Assembly (NCBI GenBank): GCA_963838095.1
Contig: CAWIPO010000008.1
Location: 496,001 to 560,000 of the forward strand
Length of the DNA: 64,000 nt
Direction of reading: 5' to 3'
From: CAWCGU01 sp963838095
GTDB taxonomy: Bacteria; Actinomycetota; Thermoleophilia; Solirubrobacterales; 70-9
The notes beneath the pieces were generated by a model. That model searched no databases and was not told the origin of the DNA. It saw nothing but the letters and a program-made list of their open reading frames with translations. Each line of letters opens with the position of its first letter. Position 1 is the stretch's first letter. Made by a program: the position numbers and the translations under genes. Of this stretch, positions 20,555 through 28,400 are shown in pieces.

Positions 20555-21382
20555 TCAGCGCCTGATCTGCTCGCAGCTGTCGGCCACGCGGTCGGAGCGG
20601 TCGACGTTGGCACGGTCCCTGCTTCCGGCGCCACAGTTGATCGAGTCCCGATCGCCGTCGTCGGCGCTGATCACGTCGTTTCCGCGTCCCCCGACGATCC
20701 CGTCGCGGCCACCCTGGTCGGTGATCTTGTCGCCGCCGCCGCCCCCGTCGATGTCGCTGTCTCCGTCCCCATCGACGATCGAGTCGTTGCCCGACCCGCC
20801 GCTGTAGTTGTTGTCCCCCTCGTCGTCGCTGAGCACGTCGAATCCATCGCCGCCGCGTAGGTCGTCGTTGCCGCGATCGCCCAGCAGCGTGTCGTTCGCG
20901 CTGCCGCCCGACAACACGTCGTCTGCCCAGCCGCTCGAGATCGTGTCGGCGCCGCCCTCACCCAGCACCGCCCAGCTCATAAACACCGTGTGCCCCGTCA
21001 CCTGGTCGTTGCCGTCACCCATCTCCAGCCGGATGGTGCCGTTGGACACCGGGCACAGCACGCGATAGGTGGGCGTTGCGCTGCCGTCTGGCGCGGTGCA
21101 GGTTCCCTGTGGAGTGATCAAGATCCCGCGGCCAGGCAGATCGGCCAGCTCGATCGACGTCGCGTCCGTGTCGGGCGCCGACTCGGCAATCGTCGGCGAT
21201 CGCCGCACGGTCAGCATGTTCGCCTCGCCGTCAGCCGCCTCGAAGTCGATTGCCCCGGGAAACCCGCCGCCCGCCGCCGTGCCGTTGGCCGTGGCGGCGC
21301 CGGCGATGTGAACGGCCGCCAGCGCTGTAATCGCGCATACAGCGACGCTCAAGGCCACCCGTATCGCACCCGCCCGTGTCAC
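20555..21382 (-). CDS. secreted RTX-type calcium-binding repeat protein
   Basis: A secreted protein of about 275 aa. The GTG start gives MTRAGAIRVALSV and a clean Sec-type signal peptide ending near AGAATANG. The C-terminal half is a run of glycine/aspartate nonapeptides of the GGxGxDxxx type (GEGGADTIS, GGSANDTLLGD, GDGFDVLSDD), which form a calcium-loaded beta-roll after export. A final CGAGSRDRANVDRSDRVADSCE with two Cys follows the repeats. No catalytic domain is seen. Its promoter supports the start. It is divergent from the M28 peptidase gene. Confidence 0.85.
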   Translation of the reverse strand: MTRAGAIRVALSVAVCAITALAAVHIAGAATANGTAAGGGFPGAIDFEAADGEANMLTVRRSPTIAESAPDTDATSIELADLPGRGILITPQGTCTAPDGSATPTYRVLCPVSNGTIRLEMGDGNDQVTGHTVFMSWAVLGEGGADTISSGWADDVLSGGSANDTLLGDRGNDDLRGGDGFDVLSDDEGDNNYSGGSGNDSIVDGDGDSDIDGGGGGDKITDQGGRDGIVGGRGNDVISADDGDRDSINCGAGSRDRANVDRSDRVADSCEQIRR

Positions 21383-21389
21383 GTGCCCG

Positions 21390-21418
21390 AGTGTAGATCC
21401 GACGCGCTCGATTGGCAA
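21390..21418 (-). promoter_or_regulatory. promoter of the RTX-repeat gene (leaderless)
   Basis: On the minus strand, TTGCCA (21418-21413), a 17-nt spacer and TACACT (21395-21390) are followed 7 nt later by GTG. This decides the start and predicts a leaderless mRNA. An upstream in-frame TTG would fall inside the -35. Confidence 0.7.
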
Positions 21419-21435
21419 GGGTCAGAATTGACTTC

Positions 21436-22650
21436 ATGCCCGAACCGGCGACGCAGACCGAATCGCGCCCAGCCCTCGACCAGGCGACCCGCTGGATCGA
21501 GCTTCTAGCGACCGAGATCGGGCCTCGACGTCCCACCAGCCGCGCCGAGCGCCTCGGCGCGGAGCTGATGCGAAGCGAGCTCACCCGCCACGGCGTCGAC
21601 GCCCGCCTCGAACCCTTTGATGGCTTTTCGACCTTCGGCCTCCCGGTCGGCATCACCGCGGCTCTGGCAGCGCTCCCAGCGCTGGTACCGGCCAGCCGCA
21701 GCGGTCTCCGTAGCGCGATCGCCCTCACTGCCGCAGCAGCCCTCACCACCGAGGGCGGGCTCATCCACACCCCGCTGTCACGCCTTCTCTCACGCCGCCC
21801 GAGCCAGAACGTCGTCGCAATGATCGAACCCGAGGAAGAGCCCGAGCGAACCGTCTGCCTCGTCTCGCACCTGGACAGCTCGCGCAGCGGCCTGATGTTT
21901 CACCCCTCGTTCGTGCGCTGGCTCAATGCCTGGATCACCGTCCAGGCCGCGGCCGGTATCGTCGGGCTGGGGGAGCCGGTGCTGAGCCGCCGGCGCGCCG
22001 GCCGCCTCCTTCTAGCGCTGTCCAGGGTGTTCATCGCGACCGGTCTCGCGCTCCTGCTCGAACGCGAGCTGCGGGGCGAGGACGTCCCGGGGGCGAACGA
22101 CAACGCGTCCGGGGTGGGGGTGACCGCGCAGCTCGCCACCGAGTGCGCACAACGCCCGCTCACGAGCACCCGGATCGTGCTGCTGATGACCGGCTGCGAG
22201 GAGGCGGGTCTGTTGGGCGCCCAGGCGTTCCTGCGCACGCACGACACCGACGGCTGGCAGTTCGTCAACTTCGACAGCGTCGGTGGCCCCGCCACATTGC
22301 GCTACATCACCCGCGAGGGTTTGGTGCAGAAGTGGGACGCCGATCCCGCCCTGTGCTCGATCGCCGAGCGGATCGCCGCCCGCCGGCCCGATCTGAAGCT
22401 GAAGCGAGCCGACGGCCCGATCGGGCTCACGTACGACACCACGGCCGTGATGGCGCGGGGCGGCCGCGCACTCACCTTCGTCGCCGCCGACGACGTCATC
22501 CCCAACTACCACTGGCCGACCGACACCGCCGAGAACGTCGACGTCGACGCAATCCAGCGCGCGCTGGAGGCGGGCCGCGACATGCTCGCGGCGATCGACC
22601 GCGGTGAAGCCGACGTGTCCAACGGGGTAGGTGACGCCTCCAACGGGTAG
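21436..22650 (+). CDS. M28-family zinc metallopeptidase with hydrophobic segments
   Basis: A 404-aa aminopeptidase-like enzyme. The expected two-zinc ligands are visible: His of VSHLDSS, Asp of ANDNASG, the Glu pair of TGCEEAGLLG (one catalytic, one ligand), Asp of FDSVGG and His of NYHWPTD. Hydrophobic stretches lie at about residues 65-110 and 165-210, before and within the catalytic domain, so membrane association is likely. ATG 21436 is preferred to TTG 21412 because the TTG would overlap the divergent promoter. A micro-ORF starts 9 nt after its stop. Confidence 0.85.
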   Translation: MPEPATQTESRPALDQATRWIELLATEIGPRRPTSRAERLGAELMRSELTRHGVDARLEPFDGFSTFGLPVGITAALAALPALVPASRSGLRSAIALTAAAALTTEGGLIHTPLSRLLSRRPSQNVVAMIEPEEEPERTVCLVSHLDSSRSGLMFHPSFVRWLNAWITVQAAAGIVGLGEPVLSRRRAGRLLLALSRVFIATGLALLLERELRGEDVPGANDNASGVGVTAQLATECAQRPLTSTRIVLLMTGCEEAGLLGAQAFLRTHDTDGWQFVNFDSVGGPATLRYITREGLVQKWDADPALCSIAERIAARRPDLKLKRADGPIGLTYDTTAVMARGGRALTFVAADDVIPNYHWPTDTAENVDVDAIQRALEAGRDMLAAIDRGEADVSNGVGDASNG

Positions 22651-22659
22651 GTTGTCGGC

Positions 22660-22722
22660 ATGACCATCGCCGAATCCTCCGCTTCGCGTCCGGTTCGGCT
22701 CAATCTCATCTGCATGAGATGA
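22660..22722 (+). CDS. coupled 20-aa micro-ORF, copy 2 (upstream of GlsB-type gene)
   Basis: The peptide ends in RPVRLNLICMR. It differs from copy 1 at three of its first nine bases and one later base (GAT to AAT, Asp to Asn). The frame, the two stems and the ATGA overlap with the downstream start are all preserved. The downstream genes of the two copies are unrelated (leuB versus a stress-type membrane protein), so the element is not tied to leucine synthesis alone. Confidence 0.5.
   Translation: MTIAESSASRPVRLNLICMR
22703..22720 (+). promoter_or_regulatory. hairpin over micro-ORF stop / GlsB-type start
   Basis: Same ATCTCAT-CTGC-ATGAGAT hairpin as at 3732-3749, again covering the overlap of the micro-ORF stop and the next start codon. 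Confidence 0.45.
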
Positions 22723-23114
22723 TTGGTGCCCTGATCCTCGGCATCGTCGCCGGCTTCCTCGGTCGCGCACTGCTGCCCGGGAAGCAGGAAATGGGCTTCC
22801 TGATCACGATCGTGCTCGGCCTTGCCGGCTCGGCTGTCGGCTTCCTGATCTTCACCGAGCTGCTCGGCATAGGCGACACTGAAGCGTTCGACCTCGGCGG
22901 CTTGCCCGGCGCCGTGATCGGGGCGATGATCCTGCTCTTCGCCTACGACCGCTTCATCGCCTCACGCTCCGCCCCGGCGGCACGCCCCGCGCCCGCGAAA
23001 GGTGCCGCGCCCGCAAAAGGTGCCGAGGCCGCGCCCACCGCCGCCAGCGAGGACCGCCGGCGCGAGCGCGAGCGCGAAGAGCGCCGCCAGCGCCGCGAAA
23101 AGCGCGACGGCTGA
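22719..23114 (+). CDS. GlsB/YeaQ/YmgE-family membrane protein
   Basis: A small integral membrane protein (131 aa). Three hydrophobic segments spaced as in this family cover about residues 1-17, 26-50 and 62-77, with the motif GALILGIVAGFLGRALLPG at the start. The remaining 45 residues are an unusual low-complexity Ala/Pro then Arg/Glu tail that is cytoplasmic by charge. Family members are linked to stress responses, but the molecular role is unknown. The ATG overlaps the micro-ORF stop. Confidence 0.82.
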   Translation: MIGALILGIVAGFLGRALLPGKQEMGFLITIVLGLAGSAVGFLIFTELLGIGDTEAFDLGGLPGAVIGAMILLFAYDRFIASRSAPAARPAPAKGAAPAKGAEAAPTAASEDRRREREREERRQRREKRDG

Positions 23115-23133
23115 GCTCAGCTAAAGCGGACGC

Positions 23134-23352
23134 TCAGCCGGCGACCAGCGCCGTATCGGCGGCGCTGCGCGCGCACTGCCCTCGACGCGCCGGCGCGAGG
23201 GCCTCCCAACCGGTCGTCTGACCGTGTCCCTCGCAGCCGGCGTCGAAGGCGGCAACGGGCTCCAGCCCGTACTCGCCGAGCGTCGCAAAGTCGATCACCA
23301 GGTCGATTCCGCCGACCAGGCGCTGCATCACATTTCTTCTCATTGATCTCAT
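23134..23352 (-). CDS. small unrecognised protein, probably SOS-controlled
   Basis: A 72-aa frame (or 64 aa from ATG 23328) lying directly downstream of dnaE2 on the same strand. I do not recognise it. Codons have strong third-position G/C bias, supporting coding. The sequence has a hydrophobic start (QRLVGGIDLVIDFATLG) and two Cys in a Gly/Ala-rich second half; no membrane helix is certain. A LexA-type box lies 32-45 nt upstream, overlapping a possible -35, with TAGGGT as -10. Confidence 0.5.
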   Translation of the reverse strand: MRSMRRNVMQRLVGGIDLVIDFATLGEYGLEPVAAFDAGCEGHGQTTGWEALAPARRGQCARSAADTALVAG

Positions 23353-23383
23353 CGTGGGGGCGACCCTAAGGACGGCCTCGGAC

Positions 23384-23397
23384 GGAACATACGTTCT
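23384..23397 (-). promoter_or_regulatory. LexA-type SOS box
   Basis: GGAACATACGTTCT has perfect GAAC-N4-GTTC half-sites and a central ATAC matching the R-N-R-Y pattern of the Gram-positive LexA box (CGAACRNRYGTTYG); only the outermost bases differ. It lies between the dnaE2 stop and the small gene and most plausibly serves the latter. Confidence 0.6.
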
Positions 23398-23412
23398 GCA
23401 AGGGATCTTGCA

Positions 23413-26400
23413 TCACCGCCCTCGGCGGCCAAAGCTGTGGCCTGCGGGCAGTGCCGTGGCGAGGTCAGCCAAGTCGTCGTGGTGGATACCCGGTTCGGAG
23501 TTATGTACCCCTCCGGCTGCAATCCGTTTCGTGCGAATTGCCTCGTTTTCGCCTGCATAGCGGCCGGTTTCGCGTTCCGTGGGCGGCTCGATAGTGCGCA
23601 CATCCGCCACCGGCAGATCCGGCCGCTGCAGCTCGTGCAACTCCGAGACGAGCACGTTCGTGTTCGGCCCTCGCCGCTCGAGCTTGCCCAGGACCCTGGC
23701 CATCGACGCCGTCCGCACGGCAAGGCGGTGCCGCTTGTAGACCGGGGGAGGGACGATCAGGTTGATCGTCCCGACCTCGTCCTCGAGCGTCAAGAACGTG
23801 ATCCCGCGGGCCGTGGCCGGACGCTGGCGCGCCGTCACCAGCCCCGCAACCCACACCATCTCGCCGTCGCGGCCGCTCTCCAGCTCGACGCTGGCCAAAT
23901 AGCGCTCACCCAGGCTAGGCCGGATCAGCTCCATCGGATGCGTCCCCAGCGTCATCCCGGTCGTCTCATAGTCAGCGACCAACCGCTCCCACTCGCTCAG
24001 CTCGCGGAGCGGAGGAGACGCCGGCAGCTCGAGCGGCAGCGCCAACTGGTCGCCGGCCCGCAGCCGCTTGCCGCCGGAAACCACCCCGGATCGCCACAGT
24101 GCGGGACGTCGGGTGTCTCGAACCTCGCTCAAGCGCCCTTCCAACTCCGCACACGCGCCTGCCCAGGCCAGCCGCTCCAGCGAGTCGCGCCCGATCCCAG
24201 AGCGCGACGCGAGGTCGGCAAACCCCTCGTACACGCCGCCGCGCTCACGCTCGCGCTGAACAGCTTCCGCGTCCACTTCCGCCAAGCCGCTGACATAGCC
24301 GAGACCGATCCGAACGGCGAGGTCGGGCTCGACAAGACATTCCACAGCGCTCATGTTCACATCCGGGCCACGCAGTGCATGCCCTTTCCGCTGCGCCTCG
24401 TGCACCAGCGCGTCGGGCGGATAGAACCCCATCGGCTGCTCGTTCAGCAGCGCACAAAGAAGCTCCGGCCAGTAATGCACCCGCAGCCACGTCGACTGGT
24501 AGGCCAGAAGGCCGAACGCCGCCGCGTGCGCCTTCGGAAACCCGAATCCCGAGAAGCCCTTGATCTGCTCGAAAACCCGCTCCGCGACCCCTCTCTCCAC
24601 GCCCTCGGCCAGCGCCCCGTCGATGAACCGATCGCGGTAGGCCATGATCGCCTCCTCGGAGCGCTTGCGGCTCATCGCCCGGCGCAGCCCCTCGGCCACG
24701 CCGGGGCTGAAGCCGGCCATCGCCATCGCCACCTGGATCACCTGCTCCTGGAAGACGATCGTCCCCAGCGTGTCGCCCAGCACCGGCTCCAGCGCCGGGT
24801 GCTCGTACGGCACCTCGTAGCCGGGGTCCTCGCGCAGCCGCTCCTTGCGCTCGATGTAGGGGTTCACCGCGCCCCCCTGGATCGGGCCCGGCCGCACCAG
24901 CGCCACCTGCACCGTGATGTCGGCGAGCGACTCCGGCAGCGTCCGGCCCAGCATCTGCATCTGCGCCCGGCTCTCGATCTGGAAGACGCCCGTCGTGTCC
25001 GCCTTCTGGATCGTCTCGTACACGCTTGCGTCGTCGAGCGGGATCCGCGAGAGGTCGATCCGCTCTCCCCGCACCCGCGCGATCTCGTCGACGGCGCGCT
25101 CCACCGCCGACAGCATTCCCAGCCCCAGCAGGTCGATCTTCAGAAAGCCCGCATCCGCGCACGAGTCCTTGTCCCAGTGGACGATCTGCCGGCCCTCCAT
25201 CGCCGCAGGCTGCAGCGGGCACACGTCCACCAGCGGGCGCGTCGCCAGCACCATCCCGCCCGGATGCTGGGAGACGTGGCGCGGCAGCCCCCACACCTCG
25301 CGCGCCAGCCGCGCCAGCGCCCGCCAGCGCACCGAGCGCGCGCGCCCCTCGCCGATCGCCTCCGCGATGTCCTGCTCCATGCTCCGCTCGGGCGGTCGCT
25401 GCAGCCAGTCGCTGGCATCGTGGAGGTCGACCGTGCCCAGGTCGGGCCGCGGATGGACCTCGGCCGTGCGCGCCACCCGCTCGATCTCCCCGGCCGGCAG
25501 CCCCAGCACCTTGCCGAAGTCCCGCACCCCGGCCCGCGAGCGGTAGCAGGCGAAGGCGGCCACCAGCGCCGCCCGCTCGCTGCCGTAGCGCTCGTGCACG
25601 CGCGGGATCAGCTTCTCGCGGATGTCGCGCGGGAAGTCGAGGTCGATGTCGGGCGCCTCGGTGATCTCCTCGTTCAGGAACCGGCCCAGGAACAGCTCCC
25701 CCTTGACCGGATCGATGTGCGAGAGCCCGGTCAGGTAGCAGACCACCGAGCTGACGCTCGACCCCCGTCCCCGGCCCGGCGGCAGCAGCATCCGCGCCGA
25801 GTCGGGGCCGCGCACCTCCGCCGCCACTTCCCGCGCCAACTCCAGGAGGTCGTAGTGGAGGAGGAAGAAGCCGGACAGTCCCAGCGAGCGGATCACGGCC
25901 AGCTCCTCCTCCAGCCGCCGCTCTGCCTCCCGGTGCTCGGGCAGGCCGGCGTAGCGATGCTCGAGCCGCCCCTGGCAGATCTCCGCCAGCGCCCGGTCGG
26001 CCCCCGGATCCTCCGAGCCCGGGTAGCGATAGCCCAGGTCCTCGGTGAGGTCGAAGCGAAGCCGCTCGGCGAGCCGCGCGGTCTCCGCGACCGCGCCGGG
26101 ATGCTCGGCAAACCGCGCCGCCATCGCCTCCGGGGAGGCGAGGAAGGCGGAGGAGTTCCCGCGCCGCTCGGGCTCGCACTCCTCCAGCGTCCGGCAATGG
26201 CGCACCGCGACGAGCGCGTCCTGCAGCAGTGCCCGCGAGCGGTCGTGCATGTGGACGTTCCCCGTCGCCACGCACGGCACTCCGAGCCGCTCCGCGAGCT
26301 GGGCGAGGCGGCGGTTGCGGGCGCGGTCGTGTCGCCAGTAGGGGCGCTGGAGCTCGACGCGGAAGTGGTTGGGGCCGAAGGCGGTTAGGAGGCGGCGGGC

Positions 26401-26832
26401 GAGTGCTTCGGGGTCGGACTGGGAGGCGACACCGTTGCGCGCGCAGCCTGAGAGGCAGACGAGGCCTTCGGTGTGGTGCTCGAGCTCCGCTAGATGGATG
26501 GAGGGGGGGAGAGGGTTCCTGCTGGGTAGAGAGCGGGTGTCTCGGTGCGCTGCGGTGAGGATCCGGCAAAGGCTTGTCCAGCCGCTCGCGCTCTCGGCCA
26601 ACAGTGTCAAATGGAAGCCTCCGTCGACCGACACCTCGGCGCCGACGATCGGGCGGACGCCTAGCGGCTTGCACGCCTGGGCGAACTCCATCGCTCCCCA
26701 GACACCGTCGTGATCGGTGATCGCCAGTGCCTCGTAGCCGTGAGCCGCCGCGGTCGCGGCCAGCTCCTGCGGCGACGAGGCCCCGTCCCCGAACGAGTAG
26801 GCCGAGTGGCAGTGCAGCTCGACGTAGCTCAT
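23413..26832 (-). CDS. dnaE2: error-prone DNA polymerase III alpha subunit
   Basis: DnaE2 (1139 aa) is the catalytic polymerase of the actinobacterial SOS mutasome. It starts with a PHP domain (VELHCHSAYSFGDGAS, ITDHDGVWG). The PolIII active-site region follows with PDIDLDFPRDIRE, and a third carboxylate region lies in KIDLLGLGMLSAVERA. A helix-hairpin-helix/OB region near residues 960-1060 binds DNA. The C-terminus, GVHNSEPGIHHDDLADL, is typical of DnaE2. ATG 26832 was chosen because it places ELHCHS at the N-terminus. The gene follows imuB and a DUF6504-like gene. Confidence 0.95.
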   Translation of the reverse strand: MSYVELHCHSAYSFGDGASSPQELAATAAAHGYEALAITDHDGVWGAMEFAQACKPLGVRPIVGAEVSVDGGFHLTLLAESASGWTSLCRILTAAHRDTRSLPSRNPLPPSIHLAELEHHTEGLVCLSGCARNGVASQSDPEALARRLLTAFGPNHFRVELQRPYWRHDRARNRRLAQLAERLGVPCVATGNVHMHDRSRALLQDALVAVRHCRTLEECEPERRGNSSAFLASPEAMAARFAEHPGAVAETARLAERLRFDLTEDLGYRYPGSEDPGADRALAEICQGRLEHRYAGLPEHREAERRLEEELAVIRSLGLSGFFLLHYDLLELAREVAAEVRGPDSARMLLPPGRGRGSSVSSVVCYLTGLSHIDPVKGELFLGRFLNEEITEAPDIDLDFPRDIREKLIPRVHERYGSERAALVAAFACYRSRAGVRDFGKVLGLPAGEIERVARTAEVHPRPDLGTVDLHDASDWLQRPPERSMEQDIAEAIGEGRARSVRWRALARLAREVWGLPRHVSQHPGGMVLATRPLVDVCPLQPAAMEGRQIVHWDKDSCADAGFLKIDLLGLGMLSAVERAVDEIARVRGERIDLSRIPLDDASVYETIQKADTTGVFQIESRAQMQMLGRTLPESLADITVQVALVRPGPIQGGAVNPYIERKERLREDPGYEVPYEHPALEPVLGDTLGTIVFQEQVIQVAMAMAGFSPGVAEGLRRAMSRKRSEEAIMAYRDRFIDGALAEGVERGVAERVFEQIKGFSGFGFPKAHAAAFGLLAYQSTWLRVHYWPELLCALLNEQPMGFYPPDALVHEAQRKGHALRGPDVNMSAVECLVEPDLAVRIGLGYVSGLAEVDAEAVQRERERGGVYEGFADLASRSGIGRDSLERLAWAGACAELEGRLSEVRDTRRPALWRSGVVSGGKRLRAGDQLALPLELPASPPLRELSEWERLVADYETTGMTLGTHPMELIRPSLGERYLASVELESGRDGEMVWVAGLVTARQRPATARGITFLTLEDEVGTINLIVPPPVYKRHRLAVRTASMARVLGKLERRGPNTNVLVSELHELQRPDLPVADVRTIEPPTERETGRYAGENEAIRTKRIAAGGVHNSEPGIHHDDLADLATALPAGHSFGRRGR

Positions 26833-26851
26833 CGGCCGTCTACTCCGAAAC

Positions 26852-26894
26852 GAGATTGACGTTTTGCATGACATAGCTGCAAAACGTCAATCTC
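26852..26894. repeat. perfect 16-bp inverted repeat between DUF6504-like gene and dnaE2
   Basis: GAGATTGACGTTTTGC and its exact complement flank an 11-nt spacer. The right arm overlaps the upstream gene's stop codon; the left arm ends 20 nt before the dnaE2 ATG. There is no U tract. It does not match a LexA box. It could be an mRNA hairpin that tunes dnaE2 expression or a protein-binding site. Confidence 0.8.
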
Positions 26895-27123
26895 ATGCTC
26901 GCTGGGTGAACCAGCGCCCGGTTTCATTGAAGACGACCACGCAACGGCCATCGACGAGCGCGAGCTCGAAGTAGCGACGGGTGATCGGGCGCTGCGTCCA
27001 CCATTGATCCTCGACCAACCACTGTTCGCGCACCGCCTCAACTGCCACCCCGGCGATGCTCAGCGGCACTCCCTCGGTGCTCATGTCGACCTCCACCGGT
27101 TCGGGCCAGTAAACGTTCATCAC
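26893..27123 (-). CDS. DUF6504-like small protein of the imuB-dnaE2 operon
   Basis: A 76-aa protein whose start overlaps the imuB stop (TGATG), followed 60 nt later by dnaE2. It is rich in aromatic residues: DQWWTQRPITRRYFELALVD and VVFNETGRWFTQR suggest a small beta-sheet fold. Proteins of this type commonly accompany imuB and dnaE2 in actinobacteria, which suggests an accessory role in mutagenic translesion synthesis. The family name is from memory of context and size. Confidence 0.7.
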   Translation of the reverse strand: MMNVYWPEPVEVDMSTEGVPLSIAGVAVEAVREQWLVEDQWWTQRPITRRYFELALVDGRCVVVFNETGRWFTQRA

Positions 27124-28340
27124 TGCCCGCCGCCCGGCTCCGGAAACGGCGCCAGCAGCACCCGCCGTTCGGGCACGCGCGAGTCGGGATCGACGTCGAG
27201 CACGCGCAGCACCGCGTCGCGGCCCGCCGCCGCCCGCGCCTGCCGCACCGCCTCGCCGAGCCGTTCGCGCCGCCGCTCCCGCTCGGAGCGGGTCAGCGCC
27301 GGCTGCTCGTATGCCTGCGGGCCGAACGACAGGGCTCGCAATCCCAGCGTCTGCGCCGGAGCGGGCAGCTCGCCGAGCTTGGGGAGGAGCGCCAGCCGCA
27401 GTCGCAGCGGGTCGGCGCTGGCGCGGCGCAGCGGCACCTCCACGCGCCAGCCGCCTCCCGGTGCGAGCTGCGCCTCCAGCCGCAGCCGCCGCAGCGAGCG
27501 CCCCCGTCGCTCGCGCCGGGCGAGCAGGCGATCGATCAGCATCTCCAGCGCCCGCTCGAGCTGCTGCCCGTAGGCCGCCTCCGGCAGCTCGATTCGCTCG
27601 ACGAGCTCCTCGCCCGCCGCTCGCGGCCGCAGCGGCTCGTCCCCGCCGCTCGCCAGCGTCAGCGCCAGCAGACCCACCGCTCCGAAGCGGTCCGCCACCG
27701 CCGCCCGCGACAGCTCCGCCAGCTCCCCCAGCGTGCGCACGCCCAGGCGCTCGAGCGCCGCCGGGAGGTCGTCGCGCAGCCGCTCAGGAGCGAGGAGGCG
27801 GTCGCGCAGCATCGACACCGGCAGCGGCGCCAGGAACGCACGCTCGGCCCCCTCCGGAACGATCACCGAGCGCCGTCGTCGTCGTGTCTGTACCGCCACC
27901 GCGTAAGAACAGAACCGATTCGCCCCCGCGCCCAGCCGAGCCGACACTCCCAGCGCCCGCCGCGCCTTCGCCATCACCCCCTCCAGATGCCCACCCCACA
28001 GTCCCCGCAACCCTTCCGCCTCGAAGAACGCCTCCCCGGCCCGCTCCGACTCAACCGCCGCGCCGATCCCCTCCAGCCGCCGCACCACCTTCTCCCACGC
28101 CGCCTCCGCCCGCGCCGGGTCGGGCGGCACCAGCGCCAGCTCGGGGCAGCGCGCCAGCGCCTCCCCGAGCCGCATCCCCGCCCGCACCCCGAACGCCTCC
28201 GCCGGTCCCGAGACCTCGCCCAATGCCTGCCCGCTCCCCGGCTCAGGCGCCAGGGCGACGGGGTGGGAGAGCAGCTCCTGCCGATCGGCGCTCGCGGCGA
28301 GAAGGTGAAAGCGGGGGATAAGTACGCATACGACCGGCAT
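27120..28340 (-). CDS. imuB: ImuB-like Y-family polymerase homologue (catalytically inactive)
   Basis: ImuB (406 aa) is thought to bridge DnaE2 to the beta clamp during SOS mutagenesis. It keeps the Y-family layout but not the catalytic residues. The N-terminal DxDxFF strand reads VLIPRFHLL and the SxDE region reads ERAGEAFFEAEG, as expected for the non-catalytic ImuB branch. The C-terminal third is Arg-rich. The start (MPVVCVL) was chosen because a promoter places it 7 nt after the -10. No imuA' gene lies in the cluster here. Confidence 0.88.
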   Translation of the reverse strand: MPVVCVLIPRFHLLAASADRQELLSHPVALAPEPGSGQALGEVSGPAEAFGVRAGMRLGEALARCPELALVPPDPARAEAAWEKVVRRLEGIGAAVESERAGEAFFEAEGLRGLWGGHLEGVMAKARRALGVSARLGAGANRFCSYAVAVQTRRRRRSVIVPEGAERAFLAPLPVSMLRDRLLAPERLRDDLPAALERLGVRTLGELAELSRAAVADRFGAVGLLALTLASGGDEPLRPRAAGEELVERIELPEAAYGQQLERALEMLIDRLLARRERRGRSLRRLRLEAQLAPGGGWRVEVPLRRASADPLRLRLALLPKLGELPAPAQTLGLRALSFGPQAYEQPALTRSERERRRERLGEAVRQARAAAGRDAVLRVLDVDPDSRVPERRVLLAPFPEPGGGQ

Positions 28341-28376
28341 CGAACACATGTTCGTACATGTTCAGACAGAAGTCAA
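28341..28376 (-). promoter_or_regulatory. imuB promoter with overlapping LexA box
   Basis: On the minus strand TTGACT (28376-28371), a 17-nt spacer and GAACAT (28353-28348) precede ATG by 7 nt. A full-consensus LexA box, CGAACATGTGTTCG (28354-28341), covers the -10 and abuts the start codon. An overlapping second GAAC half-site lies just upstream. Repression by LexA and a leaderless SOS transcript are predicted. Confidence 0.8.
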
Positions 28377-28400
28377 GGCACATTTCGCGATACTGAGTCT

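Noticed and set aside
20640..20960. Tandem DNA repeats
   Set aside because: The periodicity comes from protein-level GGxGxD repeats of the RTX gene; the nucleotide units vary.
21412..21435. TTG 21412 as the start of the M28 peptidase
   Set aside because: It would overlap the -35 of the divergent RTX promoter, and ATG 21436 removes only eight residues before the recognisable protein.
23437..26388. A 983-codon open frame antisense to dnaE2
   Set aside because: It is a high-G+C shadow: the translation is Arg/Pro/His-rich without motifs, whereas the minus strand encodes all DnaE2 motifs.
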